Positions 18,789-32,539 are shown, counted from the stretch's first letter. The stretch is 54,927 nt of DNA from an uncultured OM182 clade bacterium (GCA_905182025.1 CAJJAA010000020.1:1-54927), one strand, 5' to 3'. Notes: generated by a model from the sequence alone, not told the origin. Translations and numbers: made by a program.

Positions 18789-19954
18789 GCTGCACCTCCT
18801 ACTGCTTTAACCGCTTGTTCCACAGCATCCGTGAGGCTTGTGGCAGCAATAATATCGACATCACTTTCTGCAAGGGTTTTTACGCCCAAGGCTGCGTTGT
18901 TTCCTTCGAAACGGACCACAACAGGCACTTTAACGCCAACCTCTTTTACGGCGCCAATAATACCGTCTGCAATGATATTGCACTGAACAATACCGCCAAA
19001 AATATTAATCAAAACTGCTTTCACATTTGAATCTGACAAAATAATTTTGAACGCTTCACTAACAGTTTCTTTTGTTGCGCCACCGCCTACGTCCAAAAAG
19101 TTTGCCGGTTGACCACCGTGCAATTTCACGAGATCCATCGTTCCCATGGCAAGTCCTGCTCCATTGACCATACAACCTATATTTCCTTCTAAGGCAACAT
19201 AGTTGAGATCGAATTCAGACGCTTGGTTTTCACGGTCATCTTCTTGACTTGGATCTCGCATCGCAGCAAGCGCCTTTTGACGGTAAATAGCATTGCTATC
19301 AATTGTCACCTTTGCATCCAGACAATGGATGTCGCCTGCCTGAGTAACAACAAGCGGGTTAATTTCTAACAGTGCCAAATCACGTTCAACAAACATTTTC
19401 GACAAAGCAACAAAAACGGCGGCGAACTGATTGACCTGCTTACCTTCGAGCCCCAACTGGAATGCTAAGTCACGACCCTGATAGGCTTGTCCACCAAGTG
19501 CTGGATCAATAACAGCCTTAAGAATTTTTTCTGGGGTTTCTTCGGCAACCTTTTCAATCTCAACTCCGCCTTCCGTTGAAGCCATGAATACAACTCGACG
19601 AGAGGATCGATCGATCACTGCGCCAAGATAGAGTTCCCTAGCTATATCCGTGCAGGTTTCAACATAGATCTTACTAACGGGTTGGCCATGCTCGTCAGTC
19701 TGGAATGTGACAAGGTTAGTACCGATAAGGCGATCGCAAAATTCACGCACTTCAGCTTCAGAAGTAACCAATTTCACCCCACCAGCCTTGCCGCGTCCGC
19801 CCGCATGGACCTGTGCTTTAATTACCCAAGTGTCGCCACCCAGTTTCTTTGTCGCTGCCACTGCTTCGTCAGCGGTATCAACTGCAATGCCGATTGACAC
19901 GGGCAATCCATACTCAGCAAAGACTTGCTTGGCCTGATACTCATGGAGGTTCAT
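18785..19954 (-). CDS. sucC: Succinate-CoA ligase [ADP-forming] beta subunit
   Basis: Nucleotide- and succinate-binding ATP-grasp subunit of succinyl-CoA synthetase. It starts [19 protein letters not shown], the family's typical N-terminus. The ATP-grasp motif [14 protein letters not shown] and the C-terminal [10 protein letters not shown] are present. The 389-residue length is normal. It lies between lpd (37-base gap) and sucD (4-base overlap). Confidence 0.98.
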   Translation of the reverse strand: MNLHEYQAKQVFAEYGLPVSIGIAVDTADEAVAATKKLGGDTWVIKAQVHAGGRGKAGGVKLVTSEAEVREFCDRLIGTNLVTFQTDEHGQPVSKIYVETCTDIARELYLGAVIDRSSRRVVFMASTEGGVEIEKVAEETPEKILKAVIDPALGGQAYQGRDLAFQLGLEGKQVNQFAAVFVALSKMFVERDLALLEINPLVVTQAGDIHCLDAKVTIDSNAIYRQKALAAMRDPSQEDDRENQASEFDLNYVALEGNIGCMVNGAGLAMGTMDLVKLHGGQPANFLDVGGGATKETVSEAFKIILSDSNVKAVLINIFGGIVQCNIIADGIIGAVKEVGVKVPVVVRFEGNNAALGVKTLAESDVDIIAATSLTDAVEQAVKAVGGAA

Positions 19955-19991
19955 ATTGGAATGTTCCTTAAATTAAAGCGTGAATGATACG

Positions 19992-22729
<2,738 letters not shown>

Positions 22730-22801
22730 TTTTGTTCCTTTGAATCCTTTGTCTGCAGCCTTCGCTGAATGTTTGTCTCAACGCTATGTTTAGCCGAAAG
22801 T

Positions 22802-25645
22802 TTATGATGATTCGCCGTAAATCGCCGTATTCAAAAGCGACTCCAGTTGTTTCATGTGCAGTGACATGTAACCTGCTGCTGCGGCCGCAGATGCTGCACG
22901 GCCAGCATATTCCAGATAAAGACCGGGAAATTTCGAGTGCACAACCCGCCGCATATGATGCTGACTGCTATACCAAGCACCCTGATTCATAGGTTCTTCT
23001 TGGCACCAAACAGCGGTTGCAATATTTTTATATCGCGCAATAGTTTCCACCATTGCTTCTTCTGGGAAGGGATACAGTTGCTCCACTCTCACGATCGCGA
23101 CATTTGTAAGACCGTCTTCTAAACGCTTTGCATCCAAATCGTAAAAGACTTTGCCTGAACAGAAAACGATGCGGGTGACGTCATCATCATTACCTGTCTG
23201 GGGCTCGGAAATCACATTTTGAAATTCGCCATCACACAAGTCTTCAAGGGTATTAATTGCATGTTTGTGCCTAAGTAGACTTTTTGGCGTCATCACAATC
23301 AACGGTCGACGCAGTGGGCGTATCGCCTGTCGTCGAATTAGGTGAAAAATTTGTGCAGGTGTTGTCGGCACACACACTTGGATATTATGTTCAGCACAGA
23401 GCTGCAAATAACGTTCGAGTCTTGCGGAAGAATGTTCTGGACCGGCACCTTCATATCCGTGTGGTAGTAACATGGTTAGACCACACAATCGCCCCCACTT
23501 GTGCTCACCACTCGTAATAAACTGATCAATAACAACCTGTGCACCATTGGCAAAATCACCAAATTGCGCTTCCCAAATTACTAAAGTGTTGGGGCTTGTT
23601 TGAGAGTAACCATATTCAAATGCAAGCACGGCTTCTTCTGACAGAAAAGAATCGTAGAGTTCAAAGTCGGTTGCCGACTCGCTCACATGATGAAGAGGTA
23701 CATACTCATTGCCTTCTTTTTGGTCATGAAGCACCGCATGCCTATGCGCAAATGTACCCCTGCCGACATCCTGACCGGTGACTCGCAATTTATAACCTTG
23801 GTCCAGCAAAGTGGCATAAGCCATTGTTTCTGCATATCCCCAATTGATGGGTAACGCACCTGCCGTCATCTTATGCCGGTCTTCCATAATTTTAGCGACT
23901 TGTTTCTGCAACACAAATCCATCAGGCAACTCGCCTAACCGGTTAGCAAGTGCTTGGAAATTCTTGAGCGGATAACGTGTATCGCTTTTCGCCTCCCAGG
24001 TGTGACCGAGAAACGGTCTCCAATCAACGAACATAGAAGAATCAGGTTCCTTCAGGAAGTCCCAAGCAACCGCATTGCCCTCATCGAGTAAGTCACGGTA
24101 ATTCTCTGTCCGACGCAAATACTCCGCCTCATCAATAGCACCTTCTGCGATAGCTTTTTCGGCGTAAATTGCGAGCGTCGTTGGGTGCTTCCTGATTTTT
24201 TGGTACATCGTTGGCTGGGTAATCGAAGGTTCATCACCTTCATTGTGGCCACGACGTCGGTAACAAACGATGTCGATGACGACATCCTTCTTAAACTCCA
24301 TTCGATAATCAACGGCCAGTTGGGAAACAAAAATGACGGCTTCCGGGTCATCACCATTGACATGGAAAATGGGCGCCTGAACCATCTTGGCGATCTCAGT
24401 ACAATATCGGGTAGAACGGGCATCCTCCCGCTTACTGATAGTGTAACCAATCTGATTATTAATAATGACGTGTATCGTTCCACCCGTGTAGTAACCGCGG
24501 GTTTGTGACATTTGGAAAGTTTCCATAACAACGCCTTGGCCGGCAAAAGCCGCGTCACCATGCACGTTAATTGCCATAACCTTGTCGCCGGTCTTGTCGC
24601 CCCGACGGTCCTGCCTAGCCCGAACAGAGCCCTCGATAACAGGCGCGACAATTTCCAAGTGCGATGGGTTGAAGCCTAGAGCCAGATGCATTTCACCGCC
24701 TGGCGTCATCAAATTAGAAGAGAAACCTTGATGATATTTTACATCGCCAGAACCGGAACCAGGCGTATAACGGCCTTCGAATTCATCGAACAATTCCGCA
24801 GGGTCTTTCCCCATCAAATTGACCAACAGATTAATTCTGCCGCGGTGCGCCATACCCATAACGGTTTCAGCGATCCCCGCACTACCACCTCGATGGATAA
24901 GCTCTGCAATACAGGGTATAAAACTCTCGCCACCTTCAATGCCAAAGCGTTTCATACCGGGATATTTCTTACCAAGATATTTTTCAAGACCTTCAGCAGC
25001 AATAAGCCGATCTAGAATTCGACGTTTAACACCATTGCTGTAACTTGGATTCGATCGAGCACTTTCCATCCGCTGTTGCACCCATAATTGCTCTGCCTCA
25101 TCGGAGATATGAATGTACTCAGCGCCGACTGAATCGCAGTAGGTTTGCTCCAGCACATCGATGATCTCTCGAAGCGGTGCATTCTTGTTACCAAAGAATA
25201 GCGCGCCTGTCTGAAAACTGGTATCAAGATCAGCGGGTGACAAGTTGTGATGTTCGAGCTCAAGAACGGGTACGGGCGCTTTTTCTTCCAACCCAAGCGG
25301 ATCCAAATTAGCCTTTAAGTGACCTCGTCTGCGGTAGCCCGAGATAAGCTCACCGACAGCAAATTGTTTGCGCTCGTGGTCAGCGTGCACGGAGCTCGCG
25401 GGAACAGGGCTAACCCTAGATTGGTTTTTTGACAAGAGCAGAAAATGGTCTTTGACAGTCGAGTGAGAAATATCTCGGGCGAGAGACCCTTCAACCATTG
25501 GAAGGGTGTCAAAATAGCTACGCCATTGATCGGCTACCGATGCAGGGTCTTGGAGGTAAGCTTCATATAACTCTTCTACATAAGAAGCGTTACCGCCGGA
25601 AATGTGACCACTGCGCCACAATTCTTCCATATTACTTTCTTGCAT
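22802..25645 (-). CDS. sucA: 2-oxoglutarate dehydrogenase E1
   Basis: Thiamine-diphosphate-dependent decarboxylase that commits 2-oxoglutarate to succinyl-CoA. N-terminal features include YVEELYEAYLQDP. The TPP/active-site region has MGMAHRGRINLL, and HVNGDDPEAV is followed by a typical CYRRRGHNEGDEP. The ATG at 25645 gives 947 residues with AAGGAA upstream. The open frame extends to a TTG at 25684, but that adds 13 unlikely residues. It lies about 100 bases after sdhB in the same operon. Confidence 0.97.
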   Translation of the reverse strand: MQESNMEELWRSGHISGGNASYVEELYEAYLQDPASVADQWRSYFDTLPMVEGSLARDISHSTVKDHFLLLSKNQSRVSPVPASSVHADHERKQFAVGELISGYRRRGHLKANLDPLGLEEKAPVPVLELEHHNLSPADLDTSFQTGALFFGNKNAPLREIIDVLEQTYCDSVGAEYIHISDEAEQLWVQQRMESARSNPSYSNGVKRRILDRLIAAEGLEKYLGKKYPGMKRFGIEGGESFIPCIAELIHRGGSAGIAETVMGMAHRGRINLLVNLMGKDPAELFDEFEGRYTPGSGSGDVKYHQGFSSNLMTPGGEMHLALGFNPSHLEIVAPVIEGSVRARQDRRGDKTGDKVMAINVHGDAAFAGQGVVMETFQMSQTRGYYTGGTIHVIINNQIGYTISKREDARSTRYCTEIAKMVQAPIFHVNGDDPEAVIFVSQLAVDYRMEFKKDVVIDIVCYRRRGHNEGDEPSITQPTMYQKIRKHPTTLAIYAEKAIAEGAIDEAEYLRRTENYRDLLDEGNAVAWDFLKEPDSSMFVDWRPFLGHTWEAKSDTRYPLKNFQALANRLGELPDGFVLQKQVAKIMEDRHKMTAGALPINWGYAETMAYATLLDQGYKLRVTGQDVGRGTFAHRHAVLHDQKEGNEYVPLHHVSESATDFELYDSFLSEEAVLAFEYGYSQTSPNTLVIWEAQFGDFANGAQVVIDQFITSGEHKWGRLCGLTMLLPHGYEGAGPEHSSARLERYLQLCAEHNIQVCVPTTPAQIFHLIRRQAIRPLRRPLIVMTPKSLLRHKHAINTLEDLCDGEFQNVISEPQTGNDDDVTRIVFCSGKVFYDLDAKRLEDGLTNVAIVRVEQLYPFPEEAMVETIARYKNIATAVWCQEEPMNQGAWYSSQHHMRRVVHSKFPGLYLEYAGRAASAAAAAGYMSLHMKQLESLLNTAIYGESS

Positions 25646-25742
25646 GGTTTCCGTTCCTTGCTGACAAAGCAAAATACTACTCAATAATTAGGAGTAGCTG
25701 TTCCTGCAATTCTAACGCCTGACAGTCTTAAAAACGGTGAAG

Positions 25743-26447
25743 CTAAACCGCTCGCTTGAGCAACATATTACGAATATGCCCAATCGCTCGAGTGGGATTC
25801 AATCCCCTCGGACAAACGTTGACACAATTCATGATGCCACGACACCTAAAGACGCTGAAAGGGTCTTCTAAGTTAGACAAACGTTCTTCGGTAGCAGTAT
25901 CTCTAGTGTCAGCTAAGAACCGATAAGCTTGTAACAACCCTGCTGGGCCGATGAACTTATCAGGGTTCCACCAAAAGCTTGGGCAAGAAGTTGAGCAGCA
26001 TGCGCAAAGAATGCACTCGTACAGACCATCTAGCTTCGCCCTATCTTCCGGGGACTGAAGTCTTTCTTGAGACGGCGCTACATCTGTATTCATCAGGTAA
26101 GGCTGAATTTTCTTGTACTGAGCATAAAACTGCTCCATATCGACAACGAGGTCGCGGATGACGGGCAGTCCGGGAAGCGGCTTGAGTACCAACTTATCTT
26201 TGCGAACAACTTCAGATAACGGCGTAATGCACGCAAGTCCATTCTTGCCATTCATGCTAATACCATCTGAGCCACACACACCTTCTCGACACGATCGTCG
26301 ATAGGTGACTGATTCATCTTTTTCTTTCAGCAGAGCAAGAAGGTCCAAAACCATCAAATCTTTGCCACCAGGTATCTCTATATTGAAATCCTGTAGGTAA
26401 GGTTCGTTGTCCTTGTCAGGATCATATCGATAGACGCTAACTTGCAT
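25743..26447 (-). CDS. sdhB: Succinate dehydrogenase iron-sulfur subunit
   Basis: Carries electrons from SdhA to quinone. The [2Fe-2S] ligands lie in CREGVCGSDG with a following Cys in NGLAC. The [4Fe-4S] and [3Fe-4S] ligands lie in CILCACCSTSCP and CRGIMNCVNVCP. The length is 234 residues. Its ATG overlaps the sdhA stop in TAATG, so translation is coupled. Confidence 0.98.
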   Translation of the reverse strand: MQVSVYRYDPDKDNEPYLQDFNIEIPGGKDLMVLDLLALLKEKDESVTYRRSCREGVCGSDGISMNGKNGLACITPLSEVVRKDKLVLKPLPGLPVIRDLVVDMEQFYAQYKKIQPYLMNTDVAPSQERLQSPEDRAKLDGLYECILCACCSTSCPSFWWNPDKFIGPAGLLQAYRFLADTRDTATEERLSNLEDPFSVFRCRGIMNCVNVCPRGLNPTRAIGHIRNMLLKRAV

Positions 26448-28246
26448 TAGTAAACTCTCTCTTTAGGTTCGAACACACCGTCCGGTAAATCACTATCCGT
26501 CTCAAGCAGTGAAGGCGTAAAGTTCACAGCTCGCTTACGAAGCTCTTTGTTATTGGGATCATAGATCGAGTGACTCAACCAATTCTCATCATCTCGCGTC
26601 TGATAGTCATCACGAGCATGAGCACCACGACTCTCTTTTCGACCTTCTGCGGACCGTGCTGTGGCCTCTGCTATTTCTAACAAATTGTCTAACTCTAGCG
26701 CTTCGAGTTTTGCCGTATTAAAGGCCTTACTCTTGTCTGTGAGCGAAGCCCTAGAGATGCGTTCTCTTAGCTCTGCCAGTTTTTGTATACCCTCGAGCAT
26801 GGGTTCTTCTTTACGGAAGACACCAAAATTAAGTTGCATACAGGATTGCAGCTCTCTCTTTAGCTCAGCGACGTTTTCACCGCCTGGCGCTGAAGTTTCC
26901 CAGCGGTTCAACCGATGCGTCGCTTCTTCAATATCACTGGACGATGCGTCTTTCGCGCTCAGTCCTGAATTCAACTGGTCAATAATGTGTAGACCAGCTG
27001 CGCGTCCAAAGACAACGAGATCGAGAAGTGAATTACCACCTAATCGGTTAGCACCATGTACTGAGACACAAGCAGCTTCGCCTACAGCGTAAAGACCATC
27101 AATAACGTGATCTGTTCCGTCGGGTGCAACTCTGATTGCTTGGCCGTGAATGTTCGTAGGCGTTCCACCCATCATGTAATGGCAGGTTGGAACAACAGGA
27201 ATGGGCTCTTTGACCGGATCAACATGAGCAAAGGTTTTCGAGAGCTCAACAATACCGGGTAATCGGGACTGCAGAACTTCTTCACCGAGATGATCTAGCT
27301 TTAAGAACACGTGATCGCCGTTTTCGCCGCCGCCACGTCCTTCCAATATTTCCAGCACCATACTTCTAGCGACAACATCTCGTCCCGCTAGATCTTTTGC
27401 TGTTGGCGCATATCGTTCCATGAAACGTTCGCCATCTTTATTAACAAGGTAACCACCTTCGCCACGACACCCTTCGGTGACGAGTGTACCTGCACCGGCG
27501 ATACCGGTCGGGTGAAACTGCCACATTTCCATATCTTGGACAGGAAAGCCTGCGCGCAGTGCCATACCAGTACCATCACCGGTGTTCATTAACGCATTGG
27601 TTGTTGACTGATAAATACGACCCGCACCACCGGTAGCCAATACCGTTGCCTTTGACTTAATAAAGTGCGTCTGTCCTGTTTCCATGCAAATCGCCGTTAC
27701 ACCTGCGACGGCACCTGATTGGGTTTTAACAAGGTCAACTGCGAACCATTCTGAAAAGAAAACCGAACCTGCTTTTAAATTGCCTTGGTACAAGGCATGT
27801 AACATTGCATGCCCTGTTCTGTCTGCTGCTGCACAGGTTCGTGCAGCTTGACCGCCTTTACCAAATGCCTTGGATTGCCCACCAAATGGTCGCTGGTAGA
27901 TTCTACCGTTGTCATTTCGCGAAAACGGCAGGCCCATATGTTCAAGTTCATAGACCGCTTGAGGTCCGACGCTACACATATACTGGATAGCATCTTGGTC
28001 GCCTATGTAGTCAGAGCCTTTGATGGTGTCGTACATGTGCCAACGCCAATCATCGTCGGGATCGTCACTGGCTATTGCACAGGTAATACCACCCTGAGCC
28101 GACACAGTGTGCGATCGAGTCGGAAAAACCTTTGATATCACCGCTGTTTTGCGACCGGATTCAGCTAGCTGCAGTGCAGCTCGCATACCGGAGCCACCGC
28201 CACCGATAATAATGGCATCGAATTCTAAAGTTTCTAAGTCACTCAT
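26447..28246 (-). CDS. sdhA: Succinate dehydrogenase flavoprotein subunit
   Basis: Oxidises succinate to fumarate with covalently bound FAD. It has the FAD-binding [10 protein letters not shown], the FAD-linked His in [11 protein letters not shown], the active-site HPTGIAGAG, and [12 protein letters not shown]. The 599-residue length is normal. It follows sdhD by three bases. Confidence 0.98.
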   Translation of the reverse strand: MSDLETLEFDAIIIGGGGSGMRAALQLAESGRKTAVISKVFPTRSHTVSAQGGITCAIASDDPDDDWRWHMYDTIKGSDYIGDQDAIQYMCSVGPQAVYELEHMGLPFSRNDNGRIYQRPFGGQSKAFGKGGQAARTCAAADRTGHAMLHALYQGNLKAGSVFFSEWFAVDLVKTQSGAVAGVTAICMETGQTHFIKSKATVLATGGAGRIYQSTTNALMNTGDGTGMALRAGFPVQDMEMWQFHPTGIAGAGTLVTEGCRGEGGYLVNKDGERFMERYAPTAKDLAGRDVVARSMVLEILEGRGGGENGDHVFLKLDHLGEEVLQSRLPGIVELSKTFAHVDPVKEPIPVVPTCHYMMGGTPTNIHGQAIRVAPDGTDHVIDGLYAVGEAACVSVHGANRLGGNSLLDLVVFGRAAGLHIIDQLNSGLSAKDASSSDIEEATHRLNRWETSAPGGENVAELKRELQSCMQLNFGVFRKEEPMLEGIQKLAELRERISRASLTDKSKAFNTAKLEALELDNLLEIAEATARSAEGRKESRGAHARDDYQTRDDENWLSHSIYDPNNKELRKRAVNFTPSLLETDSDLPDGVFEPKERVY

Positions 28247-28249
28247 TGC

Positions 28250-28618
28250 TTAATTCCCCCATAGGATCTTTACGCACCAGATCAGGAAAATCACTAGCGT
28301 AACAATACAAAAAATCTGATAAAAAAGGCGTATACCATCTGCGCCTCCGCCAAAATAATGTTCACGTATATAGTCAGTACCAATCGTCCACATACCTATC
28401 CACGCATGGGCGCATATAGATAAAACAGCGAGAAGTGTGAATACCTGCATCCATGTCGTGTCGAACAGACCGCGCCATTGTTCATATGACATATCACCGT
28501 TGAAGGCGACATAACCCACCATCACAACCGTGTAGAGTGCGAGGATGATTGCGGTGACTCTCTGAACTATCCAGTCCGAGAGGCCGTTTCTTGAAAAACT
28601 TGTAACCTGAGTAACCAT
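28250..28618 (-). CDS. sdhD: Succinate dehydrogenase membrane anchor subunit
   Basis: Three membrane helices anchoring SdhAB and forming the quinone/heme b site with SdhC. The conserved His and Asp-Tyr (E. coli His71 and Asp82-Tyr83 equivalents) lie in HAWIGMWTIGTDYI. The length is 122 residues. It sits 11 bases after sdhC in the canonical CDAB order. Confidence 0.95.
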   Translation of the reverse strand: MVTQVTSFSRNGLSDWIVQRVTAIILALYTVVMVGYVAFNGDMSYEQWRGLFDTTWMQVFTLLAVLSICAHAWIGMWTIGTDYIREHYFGGGADGIRLFYQIFCIVTLVIFLIWCVKILWGN

Positions 28619-28629
28619 AACTGCCCGAC

Positions 28630-29022
28630 CTACCCTTGAATGACCCAGACCGCAGCGAGAAAAATCAATACCGCCGAAATAAGAATGGTGAATTTTGCAG
28701 CAAATCTACTGCCCTCTAATGTTTCGGCAAAGCCCATGTCCATGACCAGGTGTTTAATGCCTGCCACGAAATGGTAAGCAAGCGCCGCAAGCAGCCCCCA
28801 GCTAATAAACATGCCCAAAGGCGATTTGATCATTGCCTTCAAGGCATTGAACCCTTCTTCGGAGGCTAACGATGTCTCGAGAGCAAACAGACCGAATCCG
28901 ATTCCGACGAACAGCACAACGCCTGCTATACGGTGGGTAATGGATGCCAAGGCCGTAATGGGCCAGTCAAATGCCGCTAGATCCGATGGATCTACGTTAA
29001 TAGGACGATGATCGTTTTTCAC
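28630..29022 (-). CDS. sdhC: Succinate dehydrogenase cytochrome b556 subunit
   Basis: Membrane subunit with the quinone-site SITHRIAGV motif and the heme-ligand His in AYHFVAGIKHLVMD. I place the start at the GTG at 29022, where the protein reads VKNDHRPINVD like its relatives and a GAGAA lies seven bases upstream. An ATG at 29073 would add 17 residues with no ribosome-binding site and no family similarity. It is the first gene of the sdh-suc operon. Confidence 0.93.
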   Translation of the reverse strand: MKNDHRPINVDPSDLAAFDWPITALASITHRIAGVVLFVGIGFGLFALETSLASEEGFNALKAMIKSPLGMFISWGLLAALAYHFVAGIKHLVMDMGFAETLEGSRFAAKFTILISAVLIFLAAVWVIQG

Positions 29023-29382
29023 AACAATGTTCTCAGTTATAGGAATCTCGGTATGTCCCATCAATGGGGTCATCGATAGGCTTACAAGTAGCGCAGATAC
29101 TAGCTATTAAGCGCACTGTGCCGAGGTTCCAGAATAAAATGATATTTACGTTCTCAAAGCTAAATCGGATGAACTTTTGTAGTGCAGCGAGACGCTTCGG
29201 CTTTCGCGGGGATATGATAGTTAGTTTGACTTCAAAAAACAAACCCGCAACTGCACCTAAGCCGCAATCTATGGGCTTTACAAGGAAGCCTTGTTTTGGA
29301 ATGATGTGCCGCGCTGTGATACCCGTTAAGAACACGACAAAATTCGTACTATAATACTTAAAAGATAAATCTGGAGCTCCAA
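29023..29382. other. Divergent control region sdhC / gltA
   Basis: These 360 bases between the two divergent TCA units must carry both promoters. A clear -10 lies near gltA (29350-29355). I could not pick a convincing promoter for sdhC. Open frames here have no family resemblance and poor starts, so I treat the region as non-coding. Confidence 0.6.
29326..29355 (+). promoter_or_regulatory. Candidate sigma-70 promoter of gltA
   Basis: A consensus -10 TATAAT lies at 29350-29355, 27 bases before the gltA ATG. A weak -35 (TTAAGA, 29326-29331) lies 18 bases upstream of it. The -10 is strong by eye; the -35 is poor. Confidence 0.5.
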
Positions 29383-30663
29383 ATGACACAGAAAGTAACG
29401 ATAACAATTGACGGGAAAACGACCGAATTACCCGTGCTTGCAGCGACCGAAGGCAAGAATGTCGTTGATGTCAGAGGGCTTATTGCCGAGGGTATCTTCA
29501 CCTATGACCCCGGCTTCCTCTCGACTGCAAGCTGTGATTCGAAAATCACTTACATTGATGGTGATGCCGGCATACTGATGTATCGCGGTTACCCGATCGA
29601 ACAATTGGCTGACAACTCGAATCATCTGGAGGTCGCTTACCTCCTATTGAATGGAGAACTGCCTACACCGACAGAGTACGAAAGTTTCGTCGCCAGCATC
29701 AAAGGACACCAAGACATCGACCAGAATTTTCAGGGTATTTTCAATGGATTTACACAGGGTGCCCATCCAATGTCGATGATCGGAGCAGCCATCTCGGGCT
29801 TGGCTTCTCTCTACCATGAAGAAACCGATATCGATAACGCGCAGGACCGCATGACAACAGCGCATCGGCTAATCGCGAAGATCCCAACACTTGCCGCTAT
29901 GGCTTACAAACATGGTCGCGGCGAAGCCTTTATCGCACCTGATGACAGCCTTTCTTACGCTGAGAACTTCCTAAACATGTGCTTCGGTACAGCCGGTGAA
30001 GCGCCCAATGTCAGCCCAACAATCGCTGCAGCGATGGATAAAATCTTTATTTTGCATGCAGATCACGAGCAAAATGCTTCGACATCAACGGTACGAATGG
30101 CCGGCTCGACTGATTGCAACCCCTACGCCGCAATCGCTGCTGGCGTCAGTGCACTTTGGGGTCCATCACATGGCGGTGCGAACGAAGCGGTGTTAGACAT
30201 GCTGAATGAGATTGGTGATGAATCTCGCGTTGAGGAGTTTGTCAATAAAGCCAAAGACAAAAATGATCCTTTCAAACTGATGGGTTTTGGCCACCGGGTT
30301 TACAAAAACTTCGACCCTAGAGCCACCGTTATGCAGGATTCCTGTCACGCAGTACTTGCAGAACAAGGCGTCGAAGACGAGCCACTGCTAAAGGTCGCTC
30401 AAAAGCTGGAGAAAATCGCACGCGAAGATAGCTACTTTATCGAACGTAAACTCTATCCGAATATCGATTTCTACTCAGGCATCACATTGAAGGCAGTCGG
30501 TATTCCGACAGAATTATTCACAGTTATTTTCACTCTAGGCCGCATGCCAGGCTGGATTACTCATTGGAATGAGATGCTAAGCGAACCTTACAAGATAGCC
30601 CGTCCGAGACAGCTGTACCTTGGTGAGTCTAAGCGTGACTTTAAAAATCTAGCAGAACGATAG
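29383..30663 (+). CDS. gltA: Citrate synthase (type II)
   Basis: Condenses oxaloacetate and acetyl-CoA. The 426-residue hexameric-type enzyme has catalytic His in GPSHGGANEA, His in GFGHRVYKNFDPRA and Asp in YPNIDFYSG. A GGAG site precedes the ATG. It is divergent from sdhCDAB, the usual arrangement in Pseudomonas-like bacteria, so a shared regulator could bind between them. Confidence 0.98.
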   Translation: MTQKVTITIDGKTTELPVLAATEGKNVVDVRGLIAEGIFTYDPGFLSTASCDSKITYIDGDAGILMYRGYPIEQLADNSNHLEVAYLLLNGELPTPTEYESFVASIKGHQDIDQNFQGIFNGFTQGAHPMSMIGAAISGLASLYHEETDIDNAQDRMTTAHRLIAKIPTLAAMAYKHGRGEAFIAPDDSLSYAENFLNMCFGTAGEAPNVSPTIAAAMDKIFILHADHEQNASTSTVRMAGSTDCNPYAAIAAGVSALWGPSHGGANEAVLDMLNEIGDESRVEEFVNKAKDKNDPFKLMGFGHRVYKNFDPRATVMQDSCHAVLAEQGVEDEPLLKVAQKLEKIAREDSYFIERKLYPNIDFYSGITLKAVGIPTELFTVIFTLGRMPGWITHWNEMLSEPYKIARPRQLYLGESKRDFKNLAER

Positions 30664-30746
30664 CAAGCTGCTTGTAAATACTAAAACCCAAGCCATCATC
30701 CCTAGGACTCTAGGTGATTATGAACAACGAACAAACGGAGCGAATT

Positions 30747-31247
30747 GTGGAAATTAAAATTACAATCGAAACATCGAAAGGCCCAATCAACATCAATATG
30801 TTTCCGGAGAAAGTACCTGTAACTACAGCTAACTTCCTGAATCTTGCAAAAAAAGGTTTCTACGACGGACTAAGTTTTCATCGTGTTATCCCTAACTTCA
30901 TGATCCAAGGTGGTTGTCCTCTTGGTACTGGAACCGGCGGTCCTGGTTACCGCTTCGAAGACGAGTTTGACGCATCACTACGGCACGACAGCGCAGGCAA
31001 ACTCTCTATGGCAAACGCTGGACCTGGCACAAATGGCAGTCAGTTCTTTGTCACCCATGGACCTACACCGCACCTTGATGACGCACACACTGTCTTCGGT
31101 GAAGTCGCCAGTGTTGACGACCAGGCCATTGTTGATTCAGTTGAGCAAGGCGACACCATCACAACAATATCAATGACGGGTGACGTCGATTCATTCCTCA
31201 CGAGTCAACAAGCGCGTATCGATGAATGGAACAAGGCGGCTAGCTAG
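30747..31247 (+). CDS. Cyclophilin-type peptidyl-prolyl cis-trans isomerase (cytoplasmic)
   Basis: Catalyses proline isomerisation. Cyclophilin motifs are [34 protein letters not shown] and HTVFGEV. I chose the GTG at 30747 (166 residues), because ACGGAG lies six bases upstream and the protein then starts directly with the first strand ([12 protein letters not shown]). The frame is open to a GTG at 30714 with an ATG at 30720, adding 9-11 residues. There is no signal peptide, so it is a PpiB-like cytoplasmic enzyme. It follows gltA by 83 bases; a terminator follows. Confidence 0.93.
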   Translation: MEIKITIETSKGPININMFPEKVPVTTANFLNLAKKGFYDGLSFHRVIPNFMIQGGCPLGTGTGGPGYRFEDEFDASLRHDSAGKLSMANAGPGTNGSQFFVTHGPTPHLDDAHTVFGEVASVDDQAIVDSVEQGDTITTISMTGDVDSFLTSQQARIDEWNKAAS

Positions 31248-31260
31248 TAGCACTAATGGA

Positions 31261-31286
31261 TTTTGGAAGCCGCACGGCTTCCAAAA
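31261..31286 (+). terminator. Hairpin terminator after the cyclophilin gene
   Basis: The perfect arms TTTTGGAAGCC and GGCTTCCAAAA pair around the loop GCAC, starting 14 bases after the cyclophilin stop. The A/T ends of the stem supply U-rich sequence in either direction, though the following tract (TTGCTTT) is imperfect. Confidence 0.7.
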
Positions 31287-31579
31287 TTGCTTTGTCAGCA
31301 CACTTTTCCATTAAATTGTTACCGTAGCCACCACAACCGTTTTCCCGCCTCCTGTTAGCCCACAATCTTTACTCAATTCCTTCTCATTGATGCTATCGTT
31401 GGTCCTTATTCGGCGTGCGTGTTGCTACCCTTTATCTTTGCAATTTGTCCTCGCCAGTGCACTTAGCATTGATCAAAGCGTGTCTTTAGTTTCCGTAGAC
31501 AGAAACGCAGCATGCACCGGGGAAAAATTTAGAACCTAGCGCACTAAACAGCAGCAATTTTGGAGATTAGGTATTAAAG
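31287..31579. other. Non-coding gap before the hydroxyacid dehydrogenase
   Basis: There are no genes or strong promoter pairs in these 293 bases. A small imperfect dyad (GTTTC, 8 bases, GAAAC) lies around 31488-31505. Otherwise I see nothing. Confidence 0.5.
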
Positions 31580-32533
31580 ATGAAAGGCGTGATATTAGAT
31601 GCAGACAGCCTTGGAGACATTGATCTTTACCCCATCATAAGTTTGTTAGATCACTGGGATGTTTATCCAGATACATCCGAAGACGATATCGATAAACGTA
31701 TAGAAACCGCTGACGTGGTTCTAACAAATAAGATCAAATTATCAAAACAAACAATTACTAATGCTAAACACCTTTCATACATTTCTATTCTCGCAACAGG
31801 CACTAACAATGTAGACCTCACTGCTGCACGAGATAAGGGTATCGCTGTGAGTAATTCACAAGGTTATTCGACAGCCTCCGTTGTACAGCACACCCTATCA
31901 TTGATACTTAATCTTGCGACTCAAATGCCAAGGTACTTAACGGATGTTAAATCGGGGCTCTGGCAACAAAGCAATGTATTCACGCGATTGGATCATCCTA
32001 TATCGGAACTCAACGGCAAATTGTTAGGCATCGTCGGTTACGGTGAGCTAGGCAGTAATGTCGGCCGAATAGCCGAAGCCTTCGGTATGCAGGTACTGAT
32101 TGCGAAACGAGCGGATACAATTGATGACACGTCACGCTTTTTACTCGACGATTTACTCCCTAGGATCGATATTCTTTCCCTACATTGCCCACTGACAGAT
32201 GCTAATCAACACCTGATTAATCAACGCACCCTGGGATTAATGAAACCAACGGCCTTTGTGGTCAACACAGCACGGGGAAAATTGGTGAATTCAGGCGACC
32301 TGATATCAGCGCTCGAACAGGGCGTTATCGCTGGTGCAGCAATAGATGTTCTCGATACGGAACCACCAGAAAAAGATGAATTGCTAACAGCCGCCGCCGC
32401 CCGTCTAGACAACCTTCTTGTCACACCTCACAACGCCTGGGGAGCACGAGAGTCTAGAATGAGACTAGTTCAACAAACACGGGAAAACATTCTTGGACAC
32501 ATTTCAGGCAACAATCTACGCGTCGTTAACTAG
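31580..32533 (+). CDS. D-2-hydroxyacid dehydrogenase, glycerate dehydrogenase/hydroxypyruvate reductase-like
   Basis: NAD(P)H-dependent reductase of 2-oxoacids. The Rossmann motif GYGELGSNVG is at 153-162. The catalytic triad is Arg232 (NTARGKLV), Glu261 (DTEPP) and His284 (TPHNAWG). The 317-residue length and the sequence around the active site resemble HprA-type glycerate dehydrogenases. The exact substrate (hydroxypyruvate, glyoxylate or other) cannot be decided. It is a single gene, convergent with the VWA gene across a perfect hairpin. Confidence 0.88.
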   Translation: MKGVILDADSLGDIDLYPIISLLDHWDVYPDTSEDDIDKRIETADVVLTNKIKLSKQTITNAKHLSYISILATGTNNVDLTAARDKGIAVSNSQGYSTASVVQHTLSLILNLATQMPRYLTDVKSGLWQQSNVFTRLDHPISELNGKLLGIVGYGELGSNVGRIAEAFGMQVLIAKRADTIDDTSRFLLDDLLPRIDILSLHCPLTDANQHLINQRTLGLMKPTAFVVNTARGKLVNSGDLISALEQGVIAGAAIDVLDTEPPEKDELLTAAAARLDNLLVTPHNAWGARESRMRLVQQTRENILGHISGNNLRVVN

Positions 32534-32539
32534 CGCGGC

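Noticed and set aside
24052..24651. 199-codon open frame inside sucA in another frame
   Set aside because: Arginine/serine-rich translation typical of an out-of-frame reading of a conserved gene; sucA is intact.
29064..29354. 96-codon open frame between sdhC and gltA
   Set aside because: No ribosome-binding site or family resemblance, and it would cover the divergent promoter region.
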